This document shows, in pieces, positions 1 to 15,400 of a DNA stretch of 64,000 nucleotides (its first letter is position 1; each line of letters opens with the position of its first letter). Location: the NCBI GenBank assembly GCA_902789325.1, contig CADANN010000005.1:1-64000 (forward strand), in the 5' to 3' direction. Made by a program: the position numbers and the translations under genes. The DNA is from an uncultured Spirochaetaceae bacterium. Lineage in GTDB: Bacteria > Spirochaetota > Spirochaetia > Treponematales > Treponemataceae. The notes beneath the pieces were generated by a model. It was not told the origin of the DNA. It searched no databases and worked only from the letters and a program-made list of their open reading frames with translations.

Positions 1-61
1 ATGAAGGTCGGAGCCGTTGGCTTCGAATAATATATTTTTTGTCTAAAAGCGGAAATTTTAA

Positions 62-334
62 ACCAGCAATTTTAGGAAATTATTTACCGGCATTGACAAA
101 ACATTTCATCCAGACTTTCTGTGTTTAAATCTTCGTACACGGCAGGAGTTTATCTGGGAACATTTTGGCATGATGGATTCTCCTGAATATCTGGAAAAGG
201 CAATCCAGAAAATCCTGATATACAATGAAAACAATTATTTCCTCGGAAAGAATTTAATCATCACCATGGAAACACAACATAACAGCATAAAAACACAACA
301 ACTGGAGCTGATAATAGAGACTTATCTTAAATAG
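62..334 (+). pseudogene. C-terminal remnant of a hypothetical protein
   Basis: An open frame of 90 codons without a usable start follows an in-frame stop at 59-61 and ends at TAG 332-334. The translation contains HPDFLCLNLRTRQEF, then WEHFGMMDSPEYLEKAI, and a tail ending ETYLK. From memory this resembles the C-terminus of a hypothetical, possibly nuclease-like, family common in Firmicutes and treponemes, in which an HPDF motif is followed by a WEHFGMMD block. The N-terminal part is missing: bases 1-61 have stops in the relevant frame and only a vague hint of the upstream domain. I read it as a decayed gene truncated at its 5' side rather than an active short gene. It is convergent with the giant lipoprotein gene. 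Confidence 0.55.
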
Positions 335-363
335 AATTGAACCCTGGCATCAAAAAGACCTGA

Positions 364-403
364 AAGTCTTCCAACATCATTTTCAGCTGATGCTGGAAGA
401 CTT
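364..403 (-). terminator. Terminator hairpin of the giant-lipoprotein operon
   Basis: A 10-bp stem (AAGTCTTCCA with TGGAAGACTT), one mismatch, then 5 more pairs closes an 8-nt loop just downstream of the stop codon at 419-421. On the minus strand the stem is followed by TCAGGTCTTTTT, so the U-run is a little distant. A Rho-independent terminator is likely but not textbook. Confidence 0.6.
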
Positions 404-418
404 GTCATAGCCTATGTA

Positions 419-3400
419 TTATTTCTTTGCAGCGCGATTTTTGAGGAAGAGAACCACAATACCGACAACTGCGGTACAGAGAGCAGCAAGTGCGAGCCAG
501 AGGATTGCGTCTGACTGAGCCTGGTCATCTGCAACGCTTTCTGTTACAGAAGCATCAACGGCTGTCATACTTACCTTAGCTTCTGGAGCTGCTTCTTCTA
601 CAGTTGCTATAGTACCTTCATCTGCCACAGTCTCAACTACTGTTTCAACAACTTCGTTCACTGCAGCAGCAGAAGTTACTGCAACAGTTTCTACAGTCTC
701 AGTAACAACCGGCTTTTCAACAGGAGCTTTTTCAACCTTAGCAGCCGCAGCCTTTTGAGCTTTCTTAGCCTTCTTTGCAGCCTTGGCGGCTTTCTTTACT
801 TCTTTCTTTGCAAGGGTCTCCTGTTCTGCAAGTACATCTGCGATATCTCTTGCAAGGACAGAAACTGATTCATCGATTACTATAACAGGATCTGAATAAC
901 TATAAGCCGATACGTTCTTTTCAGTATAAGCTTCTGAGCTTCCAGATACGAGGTCTTTTACGAAGTTTGTGAGTCTTCCGGCAAGTGAGCGATTGTTGAG
1001 TGAAACAGAACCAGCCGCAGTACCGCTAGAGAACAAGGTTATCCTGAAGTTTCCGTGTGATGTTTTTACAAGTAATACTTCGCCATCTGGAATTACACCA
1101 TTTTCGTTGCCTTCTACAGTTGTATCAGGTTTTACTAAATAACCTTCTCCATCCCAATTCTCTTTTGAAACGGTTACTTTTGTTCCATCAATAGGAGTAA
1201 CCTCGGAAATAGTAACTCCAGTAACACCTTCCTTGAAAGAAATCTTTACAAAACATTGAGTATTTGTATTGTTAGATACATTTTCACCCGAAACTGTACC
1301 AAGAGATACTGTTACATCAGTTGCTGAAATAGTCTTAGCTGGAATTGTGTAATCTACAACCTTCTCAACATCTTTTATTGTGAATTTAATACTTGTTATT
1401 GTTTCCCAAACAGGTGAAATAATAAGAATAGGATTACCTTCATGTAACTGTATATCTCCACCAACTGCCTGCAGAGTATTTATCGTGCTAACCGATGCAG
1501 GCACTGTGATTGTCAGAGGTAAAGATTTTGAACCATCTTCATTTGCAGTTACAGAATCCCAAGCAGGAATTTTAATACCAAAATCATCACCAGTAATAGC
1601 AGGAATAGTAAAGAACTCAGTTTTTGTTATACCGTTCTCGCCATTTTCATCTGCATTAATAATGAATGACACCTTTGTTTCGGTCCAGTTTGGATATGCA
1701 GTAATTGTTGCTTCATTTCCAGAAGTCCAATTTAGTGTTACATTAGTTGTATTGTTTGTTACATCAAGCTTACTAATTTCTTTATCTCCAGGAGTCTTAA
1801 CTCTAATCTTAAAGGTCTTTGTTCTACCTTCACCATAAGTTGTAACATTTTCCCATTTGAGATCTGTTTCTGTGTTATCCTCGCCAGTAAGCAGTTTAAT
1901 ATCAATATCAGCAGCACTAATTGCGTCAATCTTTATTGCCTGTAAAGCAGCCAATGCACCAGAAGTTACTTTGCTGCCAGAAACTGCAATTGTTATATAT
2001 TGCACTTCCCAATCCTTGGCTGCAGAAACTCCTGTTAATTTGAGTTCGTATTTTCCATCAGCGTTAAGAGCTGGCTTTCCATCTTCACCTTTAACAAGCT
2101 CAACTGATACACCAGTTTTACTTGCTGTGAATGTCTGGTCTGCAAGAGTTTCAATTGGTGGTGGATTTGTGCCCTTGAGAGTGATAGGAACCTTGTATTC
2201 AGAAATACCATCTACATAAGTAGCTGGAGCGAGTTCTACATCACTATCGCTAAGCTTCATAGAATCAATTGTAATTGCATCCATAGTGAGCGTATCTTTG
2301 ACTGTAGTTCCACTTATAGAAATGGTAATTGTTTTTGGAGCCCAATATGTTGAGGCTGTTGGTACATTTGTCAACTCGAAATAAGGTTTCTTAGTACCAC
2401 CTTCTGTTGTTTCTTCATTATAAGTTACATTTACACCATCAACACCAGATGCACTTACAGTAAGATTTTCTAATTTACTTATAGGAACATCATTTCCAAG
2501 CACAATAGGAACTTTATATGTATCTACGCCTGCCTCCCATGTAGCTTTCGTAAGAGTGATATCGTTCTCATTTTCACCAAGCTTGATAGAAGAGATTGTG
2601 AGAACTTCTTTTGTAGTGCTATCAGGTGTTTCTTTTGGATCATATTTATCCCAAACTTTTATGCTGATTGAATGATCTTTCCAATCCTTTACAGAAGGTA
2701 CACCAGAGATTACAAACTTCACTTCATTAGGCTTTGTTGAATCAGGTGTTTCAATAGACAATGAGACATCGTTCAGCGCGGTATCTTCTGCATCCTTTAC
2801 AAGTTCGTAACAAATATTATCTTCTGTTGCGTAAAGTGTTTCTGTTATATTACCATTTTTGTCTTTTATAACTTCAGTTGGCAATGTAAGGAGAAGCTCA
2901 TAGCTAGATTTTCCACTTTCCCAGGTTACATTACCCCAGGTAATTTTGCTTAGATCAAGAGAGAAAGCAGGAACCCAGTCTTTTACCTTTACGACTTTTT
3001 TATCTGGCATGTCATCATTAATAGTTAAGACAACTGTTTGTGGAAGCCATTGCTTAGTTGCACTTCTAACCTTAAAGTCAAAGCCATTAATATTTACCCA
3101 ACCTTTAATTGTATTGTCAGATAATTTAGTTCCTTCACTCCACTTACCACCAGAAGCAAGTAAATTATTGTCCTGATAGTCTACAAAATCAACGCGCTTA
3201 TAATATTTATCCTGACCATTTACAGTTTCCTTAAAGTCATTAGTAGGCATTTTTATGCTTTCTTTTGAAATACTTCCATCTGGATATTCAAGATGAACCT
3301 TAATAGTTTTTATGATACTTCCAGCAGGAGGCTCAATTAAGAATGGATAAGGGCCAGCATCTGTATATGATTTCGTAGCAGTTACTTTAACAGAGTCCGC

Positions 3401-6400
3401 AGTAGCATTCTTCAAAATATCATTTAAAATCCACCATTTGTCGCCAGGATCATCTTTTGAAGCAACTATATATTGTGATGAAACGTTACCAACCTTATCA
3501 ATAAGGTAAAGATTCAAAGAAGTATGAACTGTAGTGATATCTGGAAGTGTGAACACATAATAGTCTGTACCACCTATGTTTTCAGTTACCAGAGGATGTG
3601 GTCCATCATAAGTTGTTGTTGAACCATTAACAATTTCAAACTTGTAAGAGTCAGCACCAGCACCAGAATCGTTTATTTTCTGAATACCAATTTTCATACC
3701 CGACTCGTATGCTACAGTTACATAATCTTTTTTCTCATCATTGGCTCTGTCATAAACCTTTTCAAAATTTCCAATTGTTTGATAACCTTTAAGAATGTTA
3801 CCAGACTCTACACTTGAAGCAAACTTCGGTCCTTCCGTATCCATCTGCCAGCCGTAGTTTTTATTTTGTGTAATTCCTTGTGCTTTTAGATATGCAAAGT
3901 CTGATTTTGCCTGTCCTTTTCCATAAATTTTTGCATGAATTACACTACCACCATATGAAGTATTATCATCAAATGTTTCACCATTATTCTCTGGGTGGCC
4001 TACAACCTTAAAGGCCAGATAACAATAATATCGTGTTGAGCCATCCGCAGCGGTTATAGTTTTATCAGAAGGAATTATCTTCAAATCTTTTGATCTACCT
4101 CTAGCTCTATTACCTCCACCCCAGTCTGTCCATACATCATATAAATCTACGGTCTTAGGGAGTTCTGTATAAGAATCCAAAGCCTTTTCCGGTAATGTAC
4201 AGCGTAATAAGATATATCCGTCACTGAAGTAAATTGCTCCATTCTTATTACCAGTATAATTTGTAAACTCACTCTTTGCTTTCTTTGAGAATTTGGTAAT
4301 TTGATCTCCTATCTGTTCTTTGATTAAATCTTTTACTTTGGATTTATTATTTTCAGTGTCAGTGTAAACTTCTGTATCATTAATTGAATCTATAGATTCA
4401 ATTAATTCAATATCCTGTGCTTTATTTGGGTCATCATAACTATATTTCAATTCTAAAGGTTCACTGCTTATGTTTCCAACAACATCAACTGCCCAGTATT
4501 GTCTTGTAACAAAACCATAGCTACCATTTAAAGTGCTTTCTGGCAAAATCATCGGTAACATTTCTACTATATCTGTACCCAAAGAAGTACAGCTATAATA
4601 ACCTATATAAGTATCAGGAGCATGAGGAACTTCATTGATTACTTTTCCAGTATCCACTGCTTGGCTATATACAATATAATCACTTCCATTCACATTTACA
4701 GTCTCTGTATTATACTTTGTTTTGACAACAGCGTTACTATTACCAGTTTTTGTTTTCTCTGTAACAAGATAACCAATTATATATTTATTTGTATTTGCTT
4801 TAGTAAACTGTATGCATAATTCTTTAGCATCCTTATTTGTTATAAGAACAGTATCTTTAGAATTAGAATTTAACCATTTTGTATCTGATGTACTATAACT
4901 ATTTGCATCCAAATTAACCTTTGTACCTATCTTATTAATAGTAATCGTTGGCTTAGCAGGTGCAGTTTCGTCAGGATCATCACCATAGAAGTTCAGCTTT
5001 GAAATATCATCTTTAGTACCTGTTTGACCAGCACCATTTGTGTATGTATAAGAGAATCCTGGTTTTAATGCTACCTCTGTCTTGTTTTCGAGTATATCCT
5101 GGAAGTAGAGGGTTTCTATATCACCACTTGAAATATCAATTTTGATATCTGAAGGGTCTTCAATATAACCACTTTCTGGCAACCAGGTTGTTCCGTTCAG
5201 ACTATACTTTATCTTCTTAAGATTTTCATTGCTACCAACACCATTCTGGCCATCAGTTACGGCAAAACTAAGCTTAAGAGGATGTGATGCATCAGCAGTA
5301 TAATAGTAATCTGTACCAACAGCGTTGATAGAACCCTTACCAAGTGTAATTACAGGCTTAATTGTGTTACCACTGCTGTCTTTTGATAATACAGGAGCCT
5401 CATTATCAAGATAAATCTTGAAGTAACGATAGGTTGCGTTTCCAGATTTATCAAGAACTTCAATCTGATAATAAGTTCCACCACTTGCGAAGGTCAGTTT
5501 ATTATATCCGCCCATGTAATAATTCAGACAATCTGAGTCTGTATTTGCAGCAGACCAGTCTGTAGAATTATCTTTGTAAGAAGAAATAGTATCCCATTTA
5601 TTAGTATTCCATTCATTAATGCGGATATCATCTAAGTCGCCTGGGTTACTTGTGAGATTAATATGGAATTTTGCAGTTCCAGTCTTATTAATCCAAACTT
5701 CCTGCAATTCATCAGCTGGAATATTGTTATCTGCATGATATTGAGCAGGCTTATCAAATCCATGGCAATAACCATATCCAGTTACACTATCACTGCTTGT
5801 ATTATAAACTTTCTGTGAATCTGCAAACAGAGTTCCACTTGAAGCTTTTGTTACAAGAGAAACTGTATCTACAGCAGGAGGTGTTTTATCGAGAATACCA
5901 TAAAGATTAAATTGAGAATAGTTTCCAACGTTATCAAATACATAAACTGAGAATGCAGTACCGTTAACACTATCTCCCCAATTTTTATAAACCGAGTAAG
6001 GAAGCTCAAGATAACCTTTTGCAACATTTAATGTAGGATAGCTATTTGTACTTGCATTATAGTAATGATATCCCTTTATTCCAGCACCACTAACATCAGT
6101 AAAGTATGATTCAGGGAATTCAATTTGCATTGTTTTTTGTCCATCTGGAGGATCTTTATCAGAACCTTTTCCGTTTCCAGCGATTCGGATATGGAATCTA
6201 TCAGTATAGTCTACATACCACTCATTTTTTACAGTATTTGTATCTGAACTTGCATTATAAGCTGGAGGTGTCGCATCATTCTTAAATACAAGGTTAGAAC
6301 CTATTCTGTACTTTGCAATGTTACCGGTCCAATCCATTACGTAGAGGTAGAGTGCGCAACCAGGATTTTTATTAATTATATCATATGGAAGGACTTCATT

Positions 6401-9400
6401 AATCTTTGTTCCGGTATATTTACCTGCATATGTATTGCCTGCACCATAAGGTAAATAAGTATTAGTAGCATTCTTGTAAGTATATGCCCAACCTACATCA
6501 TATTGTGTAGCAGGAATTCTTGTTGTTCCATTGACATCTGTACCAGAACCTGCATACCATTTTCCATTTGCAGAACCATCACCTTGAGTATTGTCTGTAC
6601 TAGCACAAGTATCATAAGCTGGTGCTGTTTCACTTGTAGACCAACAGAAGGCTTTTATACCAGTAATTTCCTTAGAAACTGTAAGATTTGCAAATGGCAA
6701 ATATTGACGCTCTGTTACAAGGTTTCCTGTACTCTCATTTTCAACTTTATTAGTTACACCCCATGTACCTGTAGCAGGAGCTTTTATGAGAGATGAATGT
6801 CTAGCACCTCTGCTTGGATTAGAACTAATCCAAACTGTATTAGTACCTTGTAAATATGGAACATAACCGTTGTTGTCTGAAATAAGTTTTTCTACATTAG
6901 TTTGAGTATTTCCAATTTCGTCAGGTTTTGTTCCATTTGTTCCATAGATTGTAACTTCAGGAGCTTCACCATCATAAAGCCACATATCAAAGCCTTGACG
7001 AGTTGATGTATTAAGGTAAGCCCCCATAACATTACTGTTTACAACCTTTCCAATTTCGTAGTTACCTACACGGTCTTCGAAGATGTACCAGATGTAATAT
7101 GGTATTGGTTCGTGGTTAGCAGTATTAACTGTCCAGCCAAGTGCAGTATAATCTGGCTCTGGATAATCGAGAATAACAGTTGCCTGGTCATCACTTGTAG
7201 GAGTCTTTACACCTACCCAATTTGTTCTATAGCCATCTTTATTTTTATCAGATGTTCCAAGTGTAGTTCCCAGTACCTTTGACTTAATAATAGTATCATA
7301 ATTTGGTACTGAAGATATTCTTGAAATGTAAAGCAAAGCACGACATGTATAGTCATTTGCAGAGTTCGCTGGAGCATCCTTATCTGGATTTGTAATTGCA
7401 TATTTTGTTCCAGAAGAGAACAAAACAGACTCTCTGTTACCTGAATACTGTAAAGTAAGCGCAAGCTTTGGTTTTTTATAAGAATATGATGATGTATATT
7501 TCTGAATTTTATTATCAGAATCAGCATAAATGTTTGTATTATAGTAGGTTGCATTCTTTGTTTTATCTTTCATAAATCCAAAAGTTTCACCTACGCCATT
7601 CTTTTTATCAGCATCGTCTTCATTACCATTTCCACTCTGGTTATTCCAACTATATCTATATCCATTCCAGGTTGTATAATTAGTTGTTCCTGTTGTATAA
7701 GTTAAATGAGGATTCTGTACAATCTGAGGAGTTTTTACAACACCATTGTCTGTTGTAATCTTTCCAAGCTTATCATCAAAATCAAAGCTGGCAGCAACTT
7801 TATCAGAATCCTTATATCCAAGAACAACATAACTCATGTTTCCACAACCATCGCGCAGGAATACTGTAATTGGAGGTGTACTTCGGGTATTTGGAACTTC
7901 AATTACAAGGTTCTTGTTTGAATCAACATAACTGTAAATTTCGTTTCCAGTGTCCTTGTTTTTCTGATTATCTGAGGCTGGCGTTGTTGGTGTAAATGAA
8001 TGCCATTCGTTGTAACCACCTTCTACACGCCATGTTGCAGTTGTTGAAGTATAATTAAAATAAGAACCAACTAATTGAGCGGAAGGATCAGTATTATAAT
8101 TACCACTTGCATCAAGTGTTCCACCACCTGGGAAGGTAGTAAATTTTGGAACAGCTGGTTCATAGGCAATCTGTGATTCATTTACATCAGTTTCTGAATC
8201 ATCTGCTGTTGGCCATGCACCATACCAGGTACTGATAGCATATTTTTCGATTGGAGAATCTGTTAAAGATGCTGTTACATTTTCATAAGCAGAAGTTGTT
8301 GTTGTAGCTAAACTACCATCAAGATATTTATGATCTGAGGTAGAAGTTCCACCTAATTTCAGGTAAAGCTTGAACTTCTTATCTGCCTTTTTAGTTACAA
8401 ATTTAACAGTTCTAATAGGTGCTCTTGTTACTGTGCCTGAATTCCAGTTGGCATAATTATACGAAGTAGTAGAACTACCACTTACAAATGACGTTGTACT
8501 AGCATCCGCATTTCTGTAAATACTATAGCTTTCATCTGGGCTTTCAATAATTTGTCTGTTAGCGAAGTCTGTAGTATCAGGTCTAGATATATCTTTTACA
8601 ACTGCAAAGTGGAAGATATCACTACAGTTACCGGCAGCATCTACTACAACAGCTGAATATTTACCTGTAGGGAATCCAAACCACAACGCGTAATTCTTGT
8701 CATTAGATGTATATGAACTTGTGTTTACAATTGCCTTCTTTGAAGTAGAACTTGAAGAAAGATATGTTCCCTTTAAAATCTGTTCTTTTGTTGCCTCAAA
8801 AGTACTATCTGTAACATAATACATGAAGTAACTACCATCGTATCCTCGAACTTTTATATTATCAGTTACACGGAAACCAAGAACCGCTCCATAAGTAGTA
8901 GGTCGTACTACTGAGGCAGATGAAGTTGAAACTTCGCCTCGAGTGGTATAAAGACCGCTGTCATATGATGTTGCAGTATAAACTGTATAAACAGTTTTTC
9001 CATTATAAGTTACTGGAATACCATGTGAACTTTCAGTATCTGAAGATACATGAGGGTAAACATTTATTGAAGGCTTATAATAAGTACCGTAAGTGTAATT
9101 TGCAACGAATGGTCCTCTATCATCAAATTTAGGGCCTTCTGTATCAAGAATTATGTTATAACTGACTGAATCTGACGCCCAGCCCGTTAGGTCGTATGCT
9201 GTAAGCGATACTGAATGAAGACCTTGTGTACTAGCATTATCAAGGTGTACATTGTTTATTGTTACTGTAACATCCTTCTTTACTACTGCATAAGTACCTG
9301 CAGCTGCATTAGTCTTTTTGAGAGTAAGTGTTTTACCGTCCTCTGAAATATCAAGAACTGAATCTAAATTCTGAATTACATCACTACCATTCTTTATTGT

Positions 9401-12400
9401 TAAAGTAGTATCATTTGAATTGAAAGTAGCTCCATCAAGTACGAATTTATGATAACCAGATCCAAATTTTTCTGAATCAGAAAGATTGAATGTCATATTC
9501 ACGATAGCTTCATTTGTGTAACCTGTGAAAGCACTGATTGTTCCTTCTGAAGCAGAATTTTTTCTATCAGTCAATTTGAAGTTTGTCGGTTTAGCAGGCT
9601 TAATACTATCAGAATAAATATCTACATGTTCAGTGATAGCTTCATTAGACTCATTCTTCGCAACGTCCGAAACCTGTACTTTGATTGTATTCTTAGAAAC
9701 CTTTGATCCTGTATCGGTATTCTTAAATCCTACATTTTCAACAATAATGAGGAAGGAATTTGTTGGAGTTTTTCCATCTTTTGTAGAGAAATAATAATTT
9801 GCAGCATTTGTAGCATTTGCATCATCTACAGGATCTTTAGTATTAATAGTAATAGTGTTGTTAGCAACTGTATATTTTGAAGCTGGAAGATCTTGTTTTC
9901 CTCTGCTGCCATCGATATAGCAGACTTTTGTAGAAGTTGTGAGAACAGCATCTTCAAGGAATTTGATTACCTTAATACCAGAGCCACCTTCTTTTACATT
10001 GATATGAAGAGGAATACTATTTGCACTCTGGCCAGAGCCGCTTCCACCAACATAATTCTTTGCAAGCCAGTAACCATCATAAGAAGTAATTCCTGTAGAA
10101 GTTGTAAGTTCTTCTACATATTTAAGAGCTGGTACTGTGTCGCTTAAATCTGGAATTGAAATGTAACCATCAATTACAGGGGCTGTTGCATCGATTGTAA
10201 TTGATTCGTGATTTTCACCTTTGTTTTCTGCAGCATCAAGAAGAGTTACCTTTACGACGTAATTTCCTTCGTCATATTCGTTATTTTCGGAATTGCGCAG
10301 TCTAATATTTTTTATTTCAAAAGTACCTGATGTGTATTTTTCGTTTAATTTAATATAGCGCTGGTTGGTATCAAGAATTGTATAATCACCATCAGCTTTA
10401 GAAAGAGTTTTTGTTTCTGTACCATTGATATATTTGATTGAAATATCAGACATATCAAATGGTGTTGCATATGATGTTGTTTCATCGTTATAGATAACAT
10501 CAAACTTGATGATATTTGCACCAGCAGTAGCTTCTGTAAAGTCTACTTTTAAGGTCTGATCTGTTACTTCATAATTCTTTGCAAAACCGATTGTTGTAGT
10601 AGCAGGGTCATCTGCAACCCATTCAATATTTGAAATTACAGGTGCAGTCTTATCAAGTGTAAGAGCATTTGATTCTGTTGAAGCTTCTGTAGTCAAACCA
10701 ACAAAGTCTGTCAAATCTGTTGTAATTTTCTGTTCACCGTCTGTAGTAGAAAGAATCTTTACATTTGTAAATACAAGGGTTTCGTCTTCGGTGAAAACCT
10801 GGTTGAATTCAACTGTTGTATTGTTATCTTTAAAATCATAACCTGTTGTAAGTGGTGTGCCATTTACTGTAATTGCTGTATCAGCTGTAAATTGAGCGTT
10901 CTGTGTAAGATGAACATTCTTTACACCACTTCCGTTTTGTGTGTTTTCTTTTTCGAGCTTGAGCGTGAGTTTTACAAACTGAGTATCTGTATAATGATCC
11001 TTATCATAAGAAATGCTGTGTGGATTGTTTGTTGTTTCTGCAGCAGAGTCTTCTATATGCAAAGAAGCAACTTCTGGTTTTTCCGAATCGGCATAGATGT
11101 AAGTACCGAAAGTTGTAGCATCATAATAAACTTTATTTTCGTTGCTGCCTGTATTTGTTACCCAGTCTTCTACTTCAAAGCCAACTTTGTTTCCTTCTTC
11201 AGTATTGATGTTCTTGAGTTTGATGTTTTCTAAGGTGAAGACAACTGGCTGTTCTGCTGAAGTATCTGTGGCAGGAATTCCCAAAAGTTTTGGTTCTTCA
11301 AAATTAAGCAATGTAATTGTATTTGCTTCTGTATTAAGTTTATAATCTGTATCTTTTGTAAGATATGTATTTCCTACCTTAAGTTTTGTTGCAACTGTGA
11401 ATTCTACATCTTCAGAAAGTTTAAGAACTTTAAGTCCCGAACCAGCTTCTTTTACATTAATTTCAAAATCAACATTAGAAAGAGTACCGTCTGAAGCAAA
11501 TTTAGAATATGGCATCCACCACTGCTTTGCATCGGCAGCATTACCATATACTTCACGTTTTTCTGCGCCAGAAACTTTTACCTTGGTAACTACAGGGTTT
11601 GTTGTATCAATAAAGATATTTTTACTATAAGCACTTTCTGGTGTATTTTCGTTCCAGTTTATGTTTTCTGCCTGGTCGAGCAAGGTAACTTTGATTTTGT
11701 ACTTACCTTCAGCAGAAGTATCTCTAAGCTTAAGGTTTTTAAAATTAAAGGTTCCTTCGCTTGCGACTTTTGGAGATGTTAATTCAATATATCGATCATT
11801 CTTAATATTATAATCTGTACTTTTATTAAGGAGTGTTGAACCGTATCTGAGTTCAAAATTATTCAAATCAAATGGTTTATCATAGGAAGGTGTACCTTCA
11901 GCATCGCCCAGATATTCAATATCAAACTTAATTACACGAGCACCAGAGGTTTCTTCCTTAAAGTCTACCTTAAAGGTCTGGTCTGTAACTTCATTGCTGT
12001 TTGCACTTCCCTTTGCAATTCCAGCAGGTGCATCCCACTCAATGTTTGTAATCACAGGAGCTACCTGGTCAAGAGTAACTACTGTTGATTCTGTTGGTGT
12101 ATTTTCAAGGCCTACAAAGTCTGTGAGGTATGCCTTTATTGTCTGTTTTCCTTCTTCGGCTGAAACGATATGTACGTTTGTAAAGGTAAGGACATTATCT
12201 GCAACGAATGGTTTTTCGAAAGTAACTGAGTCTTTACTAGATGAATATGTAATACCACTTGTAAGTTCTGTATCATCTACAGAGATTGCAGTATCATCTG
12301 TAAAGAGTGCATTTTCTGAAAGTGTAATTGTCTTTACACCACTACCATTATGAAGCCTTTCTGCAGTGAGCTTGAGAGTAAGAGTTACGTTCTGACTATC

Positions 12401-15400
12401 TGTGTATTTTGAATCATAGCCAAGACTGTGAGGGTTAGTTGCTGTTTTCTTTGCAGCATCTTCTATTTTTAGAGTTGTAATTTCTGGCTTCTTTGTATCG
12501 GCGTAAATTACAGTACCAGAAGTTGTATCATTATAGAAGAATTCTGTTTTTTCACCAGAAGATTTTTCAACGAAGTCATCTGCTGTAATAGCAATTTCGT
12601 TACCTTCTGTTGCATCTGGATTATTGAGTTTTACATTTTCAAGTGTGATTGCTTTTGCTTTAGCATCTTTTAAGATTGGAGTAAACCAGTCTTTAAGCTC
12701 GATTGTACTGTTAGCGACATCGAGAGTGTAATCTTTATCTTCTACAAGATAAGTAGAACCGTATTTGATTTTTGTTTCTGAAGTAAATTCTATATTCTTT
12801 CCAAGCTTAATATATTTAATACCAGAACCTGATTCACTTACGTCTACGGCAAAAGTAACTTTTTCGAGGCTTGCAAGATTCTGTTCTTCTATTGGCATCC
12901 ACCAGCTTGCTTCACTTTCGCCATATGCAACGCGAGATACAGCACCTGCAATCTGAACTTTATTAATCACTGGATCAGTTGTATCGCGGGCAAAGTTTGT
13001 TGTTGCACCTCGATGAAGTTTATGATCAGTTTCAGGTGTTTTATTCAAAGCAGAGTCATACAAATCAATTGAAATCTGATATGTTCCATCTGCATCACCA
13101 AGTTTAATTCCATAAATAAAGAGAGTACCGTCTGTAATTTTATTTGTGTCAGTTACATTGAATACCTTTATATTAGCTGTTGAAGCAATATCATCTGCAT
13201 CAATTGCTATATCACGAATTCCTTCTGAAGTTGGTTTAGGATTTTCAATTGAAGCTGGAGCATATTTTACCGCAAACTTTGTAGCATCGAGAGGTTCAGC
13301 AACATCAATTCCGCCTTTTGTTACATGGATTTCCATGCGGCGAATACCAGAACCTGCTTCGTCATTATTTGTTTCACCAATATCAACCTTAAGAATCTGG
13401 GAAATTACCTGATCATCAGAAGCATGAAGAACGGCCTCACCTTTTGCATTTACAAAGTCACCAATTCCAGCCTTAAGGGAAACTGTTGGTGCCGTATTAT
13501 CATACATAATAGAATCAAGCAGAACCGGCTCAGACATGTTACCTAAGTCATCTTTGAGGTAAAGTGTAATATCTACAGGACCATCTTTTGAAGGAGCCTT
13601 TGCATTTTTTAATGAATATGTTCCGTCTGTTTCATCGTGAATACGTTTCCAGCTTGAATCATTAGCAGCAATTTTTTCAGAAACATCTCCAACACGGAAT
13701 GTCCACCACAAGTTTTCATCCAAAGCACGGAGCTTTGCGTGACCAGCATCATGAATCTTGTTTTCTGGAGAATCAAAGAGTTCCATTGTGTTCAGGGTTT
13801 CTTTGTTATACCAGTAATATGGAGCCTTAGCAGAATTTGATATTACCTGCTTCTTTGCTTTTACTTCAGCGGAATCAATTGGAGTTGTATCTTTTACTAC
13901 GAAGATAGACTTAAAGCTGTTATCATGCTTTGTATAATATGGAGCTCCTTTATCATCTGGACCACCTGCGTTACCAGTCATATCACCAGCCCATACATCA
14001 ATTCTAATAAGACCATCTGGAAGACTGCTTACATCGTAGGTATAAATTGTACCACCTGTGTATGAGATTTTTGTTTCTTTTCCATCTTTATCTGTTTCAG
14101 TATATCCAGGAACAACATCTATAAACTGTCTTGAAATCTGAGCGTTAGGGTCAATTGTTCCAGAAATGTAAGTATAATTTTTCTTTGAGATTGTATTTGT
14201 TGCATCTTTTAAGGTGATTGGTTTTCCATCTGCATCGATATAAAGACCAGCTGCAATATAAATGAGGGCAACGTTATCTTCACTCAAATCTTTTGCAGGG
14301 TTAATATCTACGTTACCTGATGCAATAATATCGTTTGCCTTTACATAGATATTGAGCTTATCGTAAATACGCTGTGCAACAATCTGGTCTGTATATTCAT
14401 TATCATTTATATCAGTTGGAGCATTCTTTGCGGCATCTGTTGCTTTACCATCAATTTCGCCTTCATGGAAAGAAACAAATACATCACAAATATCGCCGGT
14501 ACCACCGTAAAGAACTTCAATCATTGGAGCAAGGCTGTCGGTGTTAGTACCTGTCTGGAAACTAAAAGTATAGTTTCCGTTCATTGCAAAACCGTATCTA
14601 TCACAAAGACCTTCAAGAAGTGTTACTGTAATTCGCTGACGGTTATCAAAAAGTTCACCTTCTTTGAGCTTTAATGTAAGCATTTTTCCAGAATCACTTA
14701 AAGTGTAATCAAAAAGGTCTGTAATATCCTTTGCTTCGATTTCATTATCATCTTCTGTAAAAATAGAAGTACTTGTTGTAATAGAAAAGTTTACGTTTCC
14801 TTCTGAATCTTTGAGTGTATTTTTATCGATTGCTTTTGTGAAAAGAATTCGGATTGAAGTATTTTTTACAACGTTGTTATCTGCATTGGCTGGAACTGAC
14901 AAAGAGTAAGAAGGTCGATTAGCAACAATAGGAATAATAAAGATATCATTGCGGCTTGCAAGGATTTTTACTTCTGTAGCTGGATTTGTTGGATTTGAAA
15001 AATGTACTACAGAATCTGGAAGTTCTTTTACCTTAAACTTTTCGTTGTAATCTTCCTCTGTGATAAAAGAAAGACTAGAGTGCTGCTTATCTGTTGGGAA
15101 ATCGTTAGTTGAAAAAGCTGCCCATTTTACAAAACCGTAATCATCACTAGTAACGGCAGAAAGTCTGGTTGGTACATCTACCTTCATTGAAGTATTACCA
15201 GAAGGCTCGGTATTACCCATTTTGTTGTTCGCATAACGAACATAAACGCTTACCTGTGCAGCGTTCGCATCGTGTACCTCGGATTCAATCTGCTCCATAA
15301 AATTGTCGTTCGACATCCAGTTTTCGCAGGAGCCTACAAGGAGTAAAAGTGATAATAAAATTCCTGAAAATAAAATCTTTGATACGGTTTTGTTCAATTT

